From Bacteroidales bacterium (GTDB taxonomy: Bacteria; Bacteroidota; Bacteroidia; Bacteroidales; WCHB1-69), in contig JAKSMC010000017.1 of assembly GCA_024400835.1 (NCBI GenBank), forward strand, positions 1 through 64,000: a stretch of DNA of 64,000 nt. Reading direction: 5' to 3'. This document shows, piece after piece, positions 42,676 to 50,792 of the stretch; position 1 is the stretch's first letter, and the number at the start of each line of letters is the position of its first letter. Under the pieces are notes generated by a model that saw only the letters and a list, made by a program, of their open reading frames with translations, did no database searches and had not been told where the DNA came from. The position numbers and the translations under genes were made by a program.

Positions 42676-43050
42676 TTTTGTTTTTATTACGATTTGGGCG
42701 GCCCGGCACCACCGACCCGCAATCCAACGCGGTGCCGTCGCGCTTTTTGCCCTAACTTGCTGCCCACCCACATGCGCCGTCAGGCGCAAATTCGTTTCAG
42801 ATTTGCAAAGATTTGCTTCCATATAAAACACCCCGTCCTCCCACCCGCACGCAAGTAAATGGGCTCCAATCGCTGCCGCGGTCCCCTATCGCATAGCCCG
42901 TAGGCCTTATTTGCTTCCGATTTGCATTTAGTTGCTTCCCCTACAGGCGGCGACAGCAGGTATTTCCTTCGGCGCACGCCATCCCGCGCCGCCTCCTCCG
43001 CACTTCGCCATTCCTCCCCAAATTGCGCCCTTCATTACATTCCGGGCTTA
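42676..43050 (-). repeat. GC-rich dispersed repeat, copy 2 (inverted)
   Basis: Reverse complement matches copy 1 at 11040-11325: one end block at 42680-42765 (TACGATTTGGGCGGCCCGGC as printed) and an inner block at 42856-42879 (GGGCTCCAATCGCTGCCGC). The part beyond 42880 is GC-rich and noncoding with only weak similarity to copy 1. It occupies most of the dnaE upstream region. Confidence 0.65.
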
Positions 43051-43130
43051 TCTCGGGTTACAAAAATTCAACCCCTTTGGGGTTGCCATTGATGGCAATT
43101 CCACACCTTAGCTCAAAACCAAACTTTTCG

Positions 43131-43138
43131 TATATTTG
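43131..43138 (+). promoter_or_regulatory. -7 box for dnaE
   Basis: TATATTTG, 45 bp before the ATG. Confidence 0.6.
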
Positions 43139-43183
43139 CCCGCTTAGTTTCAAAAACGACCATTTACCAACATAATATTGATT

Positions 43184-46100
43184 ATGAGCAACTTTACACA
43201 CCTTCACGTACACACGCAATACTCCATTCTCGACGGTATGTCCACAATCTCCGGATTAGTTGACAAATGCCAGCGTACCGGTATGAACGCCTTGGCCATA
43301 ACAGACCACGGAAACATGTTTGGCATCAAGGAGTTTTTCGACTATACCGACAAAATCAACGGTTCCATCAAGAACGACATTAAGAAAATTGAGAAGGAGT
43401 TGGAGACATTGGAACCTGGCGGAGTGGACATGTTGGAGTGCCAGCGTCGTTTGGAAGAGGCAAAGCAGAAAATCTTCAAGCCCATATTCGGTTGCGAGGT
43501 ATATGTGGCCAAACAGACCCCCAGCAACCCGGAGGGCAGCCGACTTATCCGCGAGAAGAAGGAAAACGGCAGCGGCTACCACTTGATTCTATTGGCTAAA
43601 AACGAGACGGGGTATCACAATTTGTGCAAGATGGTCTCCGCTGCTTGGGTTGACGGCTACTACTACCGTCCGCGAATCGACCGCGGCCTGCTCGAACAAT
43701 ACCACGAGGGCGTCATAGCCTCGTCTGCCTGCCTGGCCGGAGAAATACCCAGGGCCCTGGCCAACAACGATTACGAGAAAGCCAAGCAAGCCGTTCTCTG
43801 GTTTAAGAGCCTCTTCGGCGAGGACTTTTATCTTGAACTGCAACGTCATCAAACCGACAAGCCTGGCGGCGACCGCACGGTTTTCGAGCAGCAGCAGTTC
43901 GTAAACAGAGGAATCATCGAATTGGCCAAGGACACCAATACGAAACTCATTGCCACCAATGACGTGCATTTCGTCGAAGAAGAGCATGCGGAAGCGCATG
44001 ACCGACTCATCTGCCTCAGCACCGGCAAAAAAGTGGACGAAGTAGACCGAATGCACTATACCAAGCAGGAATGGCTGAAGACTCCCGAGGAGATGGCCGA
44101 GATATTTTCCGATGTGCCCGAAGCCTTGACCAATACTCAGGAAATTGTTGACAAGGTCGAATTCTACAAATTGAAACACGGTCCCATTATGCCGGTGTTC
44201 GACATTCCCGAGGAGTTCGGCACGGTGGAATCTTACAAGGAGCGTTTTTCAGAAGAAGACCTGCGCCAGGAATTCGAATCCGACGAAGAGGGCCAGGGTC
44301 GTATCGAGAAACTCGGCGGTATGGAACGCGTTTACCGTATCAAACTGGAAGCCGACTATCTGCGCAAACTCACCATGGACGGCGCACACAGACGCTACGG
44401 CGATCCCGTGCCCAATGACATCCAGGACCGCATCGACTTCGAGTTGAGTGTCATGCGCAACATGGGTTTCCCGGGATACTTCCTTATTGTGCAGGACTTC
44501 ATCACCGCCGCCCGCAAGATGGGCATCTCCGTGGGCCCGGGCCGTGGCTCCGCCGCAGGCTCCGTAGTCGCCTACTGCCTGACCATCACGGACGTGGACC
44601 CGCTGAAATACGACTTGCTGTTCGAACGTTTCCTCAACCCCGACCGTATCTCACTCCCCGATATCGACGTCGACTTCGACGATGAAGGACGTTATAAGAT
44701 TCTGGAATGGATTACTAACAAATACGGCAAGGAGAGAGTCGCACATATCATCACATACGGCACCATGGCCGCCAAGTCCAGCATCAAGGACGTCGCGCGC
44801 GTGCAGGATCTCGACCTTCAGGAATCCAACCGCCTGGCTAAGATGGTACCGGCAAAATTTCCCGAAGACCCCAAGACCGGCAAGGCCCCGAAAGTGACGC
44901 TTAAGAACTGCCTCAAGATGGTGCCCGAAATGAAAGACGCCTACGACAACGGTCCTCAAATTGTTCACGATGTATTGCATTATGCTACACAGCTCGAAGG
45001 TACCGTGCGGCAAATCGGCATTCACGCCTGCGGTGTCATCATCGGCGCCGACGACCTTACCAAGTTCGCTCCCCTGTCCATCGTGGAAGACAAGGAATCC
45101 AAACAGGGCATCCTCGTCACGCAGTATGAAGGCTCTGTAATCGAAGATGTAGGCCTTATCAAGATGGACTTCCTGGGTCTGCGCACCCTTTCCATCATCA
45201 AAGAAGCTCTGTCCAACATCAAGAAATCCAGAGGCATCGACGTTGACATCAACAACATTCCGCTGGACGACCCCGCCACCTATGAACTTTTCTGCAACGG
45301 TGACACCGTGGCCACGTTCCAGTTTGAATCCGCCGGCATGCAGAAATATCTGAAAGAACTCAAGCCCAGTAAATTCGAAGACCTTATCGCAATGAACGCC
45401 CTCTACCGCCCGGGCCCGATGGACTACATTCCGCAGTTCATCCGCCGTAAACAGGGCCAAGAGGAAATCAAATACGACATCCCCGTCATGGAGCAGTATT
45501 TGAAAGACACATACGGCATCACTGTCTATCAGGAACAGGTGATGCTCCTGTCGCGTCTGTTGGCCAACTTCACGCGAGGCGAGTCCGACACCCTGCGTAA
45601 GGCTATGGGTAAGAAACAACGCGACAAGCTGGACAAGATGAAGCCTAAGTTCATTGAACAAGGCAAGTCAAACGGGCACGATCCTGAAGTGCTGGAGAAA
45701 ATCTGGGGCGATTGGGAGAAGTTCGCATCGTACGCTTTCAACAAGTCGCATGCAACTTGCTATTCCTGGGTCGCATATCAGACCGCTTATCTGAAGGCCA
45801 ACTACCGTGCGGAGTTCATGGCTGCCAACTTGACGAACAACATCAGTGACATTGAGACCATCAGTGTATATATTGAAGATGCGCTCAAACGCAACATCCG
45901 CGTGTTAGGTCCCGATATCAACGAGTCGGACCAGACTTTCACCGTCAACAAAGCCGGCAACATCCGTTTCGGGCTGGCCGCCCTCAAGGGTGTGGGCAAC
46001 AGTGCCGCCAACAGCATTGTGGAGGAACGAATCGCCAACGGCCCGTATAAGGACATTTTCGACTTCGTAACACGCGTGGATCTGCGCAGCTGCAACAAGA

Positions 46101-47005
46101 AATGTATTGAAACACTGGCATACGGCGGTGCTTTCGATTGTTTCCCGGACATGCACCGGGCCCAGTTCTTCTATTCAGAAAAAGAAGGACAAACCTTTAT
46201 CGACAAATTGATCAGTTATGCCAACAAGAGCCAGAACAGCAACGCCTCCCAGTTTTCCATTTTCGACATGGCCGAAGCCGTGGAAGAAGATGTCACGCTG
46301 CCGATTCCCGTCTGCGAGCCTTGGGGCAATTACGAGCAGATCAAGAATGAAAAAGAGGTCGCCGGATTCTATATTTCCGGTCATCCTTTGGACGAATACA
46401 AGCCCATCATTCAAAACTTCGCGTCCGTAGATCTCACGCAAATCAGTGATATGGAGTATATGAAGAAGAACCACATCTCTGGCAAGCCCTTCACCTTTGT
46501 GGCCATTGTCACCGACTGCGTCAGCAAACTGTCCCGAAAGAACACGGAGTACGGCACCATCACCTTCGAAGATTACGAAGGCTCCTGGCAGTGGACGTTG
46601 TTCAGCGAGGAATACACCAAATACAAGCATCTTTTCGAAAAAGGCAAACGATTATATATTCGCGCTTTCTTAAAAAGACAGCAGTGGCGCGACAAGGTCA
46701 CCGGCGAAGATGTGGAACGTCTCGACATCAAGCCTATGGAAATTCATTATCTGGAAGATGCTTACGAGAAACTTTGCCAACAAGTCACTTTAGTGCTCGG
46801 CATAGACGACGTGACAGCCGAAGTGGCCAACAAACTGAAAGAGCAATTGCAGAAATTCAAAGGGAAAACACCGTTCTATGTCCGCATCGTAGAACACGGA
46901 GGCGTTTTCTATTCCGACTTCTTCAATTTCTCCACCAAGGTTAATCCTGAAGAGTTTGTCAACAAATTGGAGTTACCTGTCAATTTCAAAGTCGAGTTAA
47001 AATAA
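43184..47005 (+). CDS. dnaE: DNA polymerase III alpha subunit
   Basis: 1273 residues. Replicative polymerase: PHP domain at the N-terminus (THLHVHTQYSILDG; ALAITDHGNMFGIKEFFDY), palm with GRGSAAGSVVAYCL and the catalytic acidic cluster PDIDVDFDDEGR (near residue 491), thumb/fingers (ALYRPGPMDYIPQFIRRKQG; YQEQVMLLSRLLANFTRGES; FNKSHATCYSWVAYQTAYLK), then helix-hairpin-helix and OB-fold regions (FVAIVTDCVSKLSRKNTEYG). PHP metal residues look largely kept. The start is ATG at 43184; a TTG two codons upstream is less likely. It is followed 17 bp later by the NfeD gene. Confidence 0.96.
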   Translation: MSNFTHLHVHTQYSILDGMSTISGLVDKCQRTGMNALAITDHGNMFGIKEFFDYTDKINGSIKNDIKKIEKELETLEPGGVDMLECQRRLEEAKQKIFKPIFGCEVYVAKQTPSNPEGSRLIREKKENGSGYHLILLAKNETGYHNLCKMVSAAWVDGYYYRPRIDRGLLEQYHEGVIASSACLAGEIPRALANNDYEKAKQAVLWFKSLFGEDFYLELQRHQTDKPGGDRTVFEQQQFVNRGIIELAKDTNTKLIATNDVHFVEEEHAEAHDRLICLSTGKKVDEVDRMHYTKQEWLKTPEEMAEIFSDVPEALTNTQEIVDKVEFYKLKHGPIMPVFDIPEEFGTVESYKERFSEEDLRQEFESDEEGQGRIEKLGGMERVYRIKLEADYLRKLTMDGAHRRYGDPVPNDIQDRIDFELSVMRNMGFPGYFLIVQDFITAARKMGISVGPGRGSAAGSVVAYCLTITDVDPLKYDLLFERFLNPDRISLPDIDVDFDDEGRYKILEWITNKYGKERVAHIITYGTMAAKSSIKDVARVQDLDLQESNRLAKMVPAKFPEDPKTGKAPKVTLKNCLKMVPEMKDAYDNGPQIVHDVLHYATQLEGTVRQIGIHACGVIIGADDLTKFAPLSIVEDKESKQGILVTQYEGSVIEDVGLIKMDFLGLRTLSIIKEALSNIKKSRGIDVDINNIPLDDPATYELFCNGDTVATFQFESAGMQKYLKELKPSKFEDLIAMNALYRPGPMDYIPQFIRRKQGQEEIKYDIPVMEQYLKDTYGITVYQEQVMLLSRLLANFTRGESDTLRKAMGKKQRDKLDKMKPKFIEQGKSNGHDPEVLEKIWGDWEKFASYAFNKSHATCYSWVAYQTAYLKANYRAEFMAANLTNNISDIETISVYIEDALKRNIRVLGPDINESDQTFTVNKAGNIRFGLAALKGVGNSAANSIVEERIANGPYKDIFDFVTRVDLRSCNKKCIETLAYGGAFDCFPDMHRAQFFYSEKEGQTFIDKLISYANKSQNSNASQFSIFDMAEAVEEDVTLPIPVCEPWGNYEQIKNEKEVAGFYISGHPLDEYKPIIQNFASVDLTQISDMEYMKKNHISGKPFTFVAIVTDCVSKLSRKNTEYGTITFEDYEGSWQWTLFSEEYTKYKHLFEKGKRLYIRAFLKRQQWRDKVTGEDVERLDIKPMEIHYLEDAYEKLCQQVTLVLGIDDVTAEVANKLKEQLQKFKGKTPFYVRIVEHGGVFYSDFFNFSTKVNPEEFVNKLELPVNFKVELK

Positions 47006-47022
47006 ACGTAGATTATACCAAT

Positions 47023-48384
47023 ATGTTAAAAAGATATCTGACGATGTTGCTGTTTGTGTTGGTGGCCTGGACAATCCAAGCGCAGCACACGACAAAAGTT
47101 TACTATTATAATATAGATGACAACATAGCCAAGCCCGCATTGCGCAAAACAGAAAAGGCAGTGGCTGATGCAAAGGCCCAGAAGGCCGACTATTTGCTGC
47201 TGGAGCTCAACACCTTCGGTGGCGAATTGGATGCAGCCGACAAAATCCGCACGTTGCTGTTGAACGCGCCAATGCCGACAATGGTGTTCATCAACAACAA
47301 CGCGGCATCTGCCGGCGCGTTGATTTCCATCGCCTGCGACAGTATCTACATGGCCTCCGGTTCCTCCTTCGGAGCCGCTTCCGTGGTGAACCAGCAGGGG
47401 GAAATCATGCCCGACAAGTATCAATCCTACATGCGGTCATTGATGCGTTCCACGGCTGAGAAAAACGGCCGGAATCCAGATATCGCGCAAGCCATGGTGG
47501 ACCCAGACGTCGTAGTGCCCGGCATTAGTGACAGCGGCAAGGTGCTGACTTTCACCACGGAAGAAGCTGTCCAAAACGGCTACTGCGAATCTATGGCCGA
47601 CAGCCGGACCGCCGTGTTGAAAGCTGCCAACATCGAACATTACGAAATCGTTGAACAACATCTTTCCGGCATCGACAAATTCATCAATTTCTTAGTGAAT
47701 CCTGTGGTGAGCGGCATACTCATCATGTGCATTATCGGCGGACTATACTTCGAATTCCAGTCACCCGGACTGGGTCTGCCCATCATCATTGCCCTATGCG
47801 CTGCCCTACTCTACTTCGCCCCACATTATTTGGAGGGCCTCGCCGCGCATTGGGAAATTCTCGTATTCCTTGCCGGCGTCATCCTATTGATGCTGGAACT
47901 CTTCGTGATTCCGGGATTCGGTGTGGCGGGCATCTCCGGCATCATCCTCATCTTGGCGTCCCTGATTCTGACGATGGTGTTCAATGTCGGATTCCATTTC
48001 CATTTCGACCCCGACATTGATGCGGCCGCCCAAATCGGGAAAAGCACGCTGATTGTCGTATTCAGCGTGGTGGCCGGATTCTTCCTCTCCTTGTGGTTAG
48101 GCAAGAAACTGATAACCGCCGACACGCGATTCGGCTCTATGGCACTGAAAACGAAACTCGACACGGATAAGGGATACTCCGCCCAGGATATGCGCATGCA
48201 GCAGTATGTTGGAATGACCGGCACTGCGGCAACCTTTATGCGCCCCGCCGGCAAAATAAACATTGACGGACAAATTCTCGAGGCCACCTCCGAACGCGGA
48301 CTGATTGACAAAGACGAACCCGTCGTCGTCACCAAATTCGAAAACGCACAACTCGTAGTACGGAAGAAAGACGCAGGAGTTTGA
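47023..48384 (+). CDS. NfeD-family ClpP-class membrane serine protease
   Basis: 453 residues, long (NfeD1b) form. Signal peptide (ending WTIQA-Q), a ClpP/SppA-like domain with the nucleophile Ser in FINNNAASAGALISIACDS and the general-base Lys region in MPDKYQSYMRSLM. Four or more membrane helices follow (ILIMCIIGGLYFEF; IIIALCAALLYFA; EILVFLAGVILLMLELFVIP; ISGIILILASLILTMVFNV), and the C-terminal OB-like NfeD domain (YVGMTGTAATFMRPAGKINI). Family members process membrane proteins such as stomatins. No slipin gene follows here. The start is 17 bp after dnaE. Confidence 0.88.
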   Translation: MLKRYLTMLLFVLVAWTIQAQHTTKVYYYNIDDNIAKPALRKTEKAVADAKAQKADYLLLELNTFGGELDAADKIRTLLLNAPMPTMVFINNNAASAGALISIACDSIYMASGSSFGAASVVNQQGEIMPDKYQSYMRSLMRSTAEKNGRNPDIAQAMVDPDVVVPGISDSGKVLTFTTEEAVQNGYCESMADSRTAVLKAANIEHYEIVEQHLSGIDKFINFLVNPVVSGILIMCIIGGLYFEFQSPGLGLPIIIALCAALLYFAPHYLEGLAAHWEILVFLAGVILLMLELFVIPGFGVAGISGIILILASLILTMVFNVGFHFHFDPDIDAAAQIGKSTLIVVFSVVAGFFLSLWLGKKLITADTRFGSMALKTKLDTDKGYSAQDMRMQQYVGMTGTAATFMRPAGKINIDGQILEATSERGLIDKDEPVVVTKFENAQLVVRKKDAGV

Positions 48385-48389
48385 CGTTG

Positions 48390-48505
48390 ACTTTATCAGC
48401 TTTTGACTGTTTGCCTTTAGCCATTGGTTCTTTAAACTTTGAACTTTAAACTTTGACATTGACTTTTGTAAGTCTCCTCACTTGAAACTTGAAACCTGAA
48501 ACCTC
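48390..48505 (+). repeat. degenerate heptad intergenic tract before umuD
   Basis: Runs such as TTTAAACTTTGAACTTTAAA and CTTGAAACTTGAAACCTGAA, period about 7-8 bp, fill the gap. A similar tract (GCCATTAGCCATTTTAAACT; TGAAACTTGAAACTTGAAAC) lies at 48925-49000 before umuC. Confidence 0.65.
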
Positions 48506-48508
48506 CGT

Positions 48509-48919
48509 ATGGACATCTTCACCCCTCACTCACATAAAGACCGCGTGCCCTTAGTAGAAGGCATTCACGCTGGATTTCCAAGTCCTGCAGAGGACTTTGC
48601 CGAGCCGACCTTGGATTTGAATCGCTATGTCATCAAGAACCCGGCGTCAACTTTCTATGCCCGTATCAAAGGCGACAGTATGGAGGGCGCTGACATCCAT
48701 GATGGTGACATCGTCGTCATCGACAAATCGTTAGAACCTTCTGACGGCTCTATAGCCGTGTGCTTCATTGATGGAGAATTCACGCTCAAGCGAATTCGCA
48801 TCGAACAGAACCGCGTATGGCTGCAACCTGCCAATCCTAATTTCCCAGCCATTGAAGTCACCGAAGAGAACCACTTCGTCGTCTGGGGTATCGTCACCTA
48901 TATTATTAAAAAGGCGTGA
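48509..48919 (+). CDS. umuD: UmuD-like S24 family SOS protease
   Basis: 136 residues. Self-cleaving subunit of DNA polymerase V. The cleavage site is Ala21-Gly22 (EGIHAGFPSPAED), the nucleophile Ser57 (IKGDSMEGADI) and the general-base Lys94 (GEFTLKRIRI). There is no N-terminal helix-turn-helix, which excludes LexA. umuC follows 82 bp downstream. I see no clear LexA box in the repeat-filled upstream region. Confidence 0.92.
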   Translation: MDIFTPHSHKDRVPLVEGIHAGFPSPAEDFAEPTLDLNRYVIKNPASTFYARIKGDSMEGADIHDGDIVVIDKSLEPSDGSIAVCFIDGEFTLKRIRIEQNRVWLQPANPNFPAIEVTEENHFVVWGIVTYIIKKA

Positions 48920-49001
48920 TTTGTTGGCTGTTAGCCATTAGCCATTTTAAACTTTAAACATTACCCTGCCCCCTGAAACTTGAAACTTGAAACATGAAAC
49001 C

Positions 49002-50264
49002 ATGTACGGTTTAGCTGATTGCAATAACTTCTTCGTTTCCTGTGAGCGCGTGTTCAATCCCGCATTGAACGGCCGGCCTGTCGTCATCTTGTCCAACAAT
49101 GACGGCTGTGTGATTTCACGGTCCAACGAAGCCAAACGCATCGGCATCAAGATGGGACAGCCTTTCTATCAGTTAGGGGAAATGGTTCGGCGATATGATG
49201 TAGCGGTGTTCTCGAGCAATTATGTGCTGTATGGCGATATGTCGCAACGCGTACAGCAGACCTTGCGCTCGTTAGTACCGGCGACAGAAGTGTATTCAAT
49301 TGATGAGTCTTTCTTAGACTTGCGAGGCGTGGAAGATAGTAAGTTGGACGAGTTGGGCCACAGAATTTCATACGTCGTGCAACGGAACACGGGCATCCCC
49401 ATCAGTGTGGGCATCTCCCCTACCAAGACGTTAGCCAAGATAGCGTCGAAGTTGTGCAAGCAATATCCCAAATTGCGCGGCAGTTGCTACATGCACCGGC
49501 CGCAGGATATCGAGACGGTGTTGCGTAAATTCCCTATTGAAGATGTCTGGGGCATCGGGCGACGTTTTTCCGCGATGCTTCAAAGCCAAGGCGTGCGCAC
49601 CGCATGGGATTTTGCGCAATGGCCTGTCGATAGAGTGCAGCGCTTGATGCACGTAGGAGGCGTGAAGACCTGGCGCGAACTCCACGGCGAGCCCTGCGTC
49701 GAGTTTGAAGAGGTTGGCAAGGACAAACAGCAAATCACCGTTTCCAGAAGCTTCAGCAAGGAATTGACCGAAGTGCAGGACATCCAGCAGCAGATCGCCC
49801 TGTTCACCTCCATGGCTGCCGAAAAGCTGCGCAAACAGCAGAGCGTCTGCGGCGCCATCATGGTCTTCCTGATGACAAACCGTCATCGTGAGGACAAGCC
49901 CCAGCAGTTTGCCAATCGCCTCATCACGCTGCCGGTGGGCACTGACAGTACCATAGAATTGGTGAACGTGGCCACGAAGGTTGCTGGTGCTCTTTTCCAA
50001 AAACCTTTCCAATATAAGAAAGCAGGCGTCATTCTATCCGACATCTCTTCGAAAAATGCTGTGCAGACTGTCTTGTTTGATGAGGTGGACCATGACAAGC
50101 ATGATCGTCTGATGAGTGCCTTGGATGCTATCAATAAGAAACAGGGCGCACGTTCCGTGGTCGTTGCTTCCGCCGGTTTTGACGGCATCAAGATGAACCG
50201 ACAGCATCTTTCCCACAACTACACTTCCGAGTGGGACGACATCTTATCCATCAACTGCCAATAA
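49002..50264 (+). CDS. umuC: UmuC, DNA polymerase V catalytic subunit
   Basis: 420 residues, Y-family translesion polymerase. Palm motifs: YGLADCNNFFVSCERVF (first Asp), VVILSNNDGCVISRSNEAK and the catalytic YSIDESFLDL. Then ISVGISPTKTLAKIASKLCK, the helix-hairpin-helix region DVWGIGRRFSAMLQSQGV, and the little-finger/UmuC C-terminal domain with VSRSFSKELTEVQDIQQQI. Ends before a long noncoding gap. The start is ATG at 49002; a TTG 15 bp earlier is unlikely. Confidence 0.95.
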   Translation: MYGLADCNNFFVSCERVFNPALNGRPVVILSNNDGCVISRSNEAKRIGIKMGQPFYQLGEMVRRYDVAVFSSNYVLYGDMSQRVQQTLRSLVPATEVYSIDESFLDLRGVEDSKLDELGHRISYVVQRNTGIPISVGISPTKTLAKIASKLCKQYPKLRGSCYMHRPQDIETVLRKFPIEDVWGIGRRFSAMLQSQGVRTAWDFAQWPVDRVQRLMHVGGVKTWRELHGEPCVEFEEVGKDKQQITVSRSFSKELTEVQDIQQQIALFTSMAAEKLRKQQSVCGAIMVFLMTNRHREDKPQQFANRLITLPVGTDSTIELVNVATKVAGALFQKPFQYKKAGVILSDISSKNAVQTVLFDEVDHDKHDRLMSALDAINKKQGARSVVVASAGFDGIKMNRQHLSHNYTSEWDDILSINCQ

Positions 50265-50434
50265 CAACCATAAAAAAAGGTAACTATATACATGTTGACC
50301 TAAGTGGCAAGATATGATTTGAATGGTAAATATCATGCTGGCAAAAATTGGCACGTATTCAAAAGTTATGATCTCTTCAGAATCCTTATCAAGACGTTCA
50401 TCTCACCGTCGGGCCTGCCCGAACGGAGGCACTC

Positions 50435-50592
50435 ATTCCCCTTCTATTAGAAGGGGTGGCTGAAAGCCGGGGTAGTGACATAAACATCACGGCGCAGCCG
50501 TACCTTGTTTAAAATCAACATATAAGGATGCTCCGCAAACTTTCGATACCACTACCCCGCCCTACGGGCACCCCTTCTGCGAGAAGGGGAAT
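50435..50592. repeat. 158-bp element with 43-bp inverted terminal arms
   Basis: The arms 50435-50477 and 50550-50592 are reverse complements except in two short loops. Each begins ATTCCCCTTCT-N3-AGAAGGGGTG and ends in GGGGTAGTG, and each can fold into two hairpins. The ~70-bp centre has no open frame. It looks like a MITE or paired REP element. The flanks (50265-50434 and 50593-50738) show nothing else. Confidence 0.75.
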
Positions 50593-50738
50593 TTATGGTG
50601 GCGCAAAATTTGCTTTTGCGCTATATGTGTGTGGGGAATGACAAGGTGATTATGTTAGATCTGTTTTACTGCCAACACGTATCTATCTTCCTTTTTATTT
50701 CAAGAGCTCGGGACAACAGGTATATAGTTCCCTAAAAA

Positions 50739-50769
50739 AAAAGCGCCTGCTAAACTGCAAGCGCTTTTT
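50739..50769 (-). terminator. terminator of T9SS type B gene
   Basis: AAGCGC-TGC and GCA-GCGCTT stem with T runs on both sides, 24 bp after the stop. Confidence 0.8.
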
Positions 50770-50792
50770 CCAATTATAAATAAGGATTATCT

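Noticed and set aside
44651-45661. 336-codon antisense frame within dnaE
   Set aside because: Shadow of the polymerase gene, whose motifs are unambiguous on the + strand.
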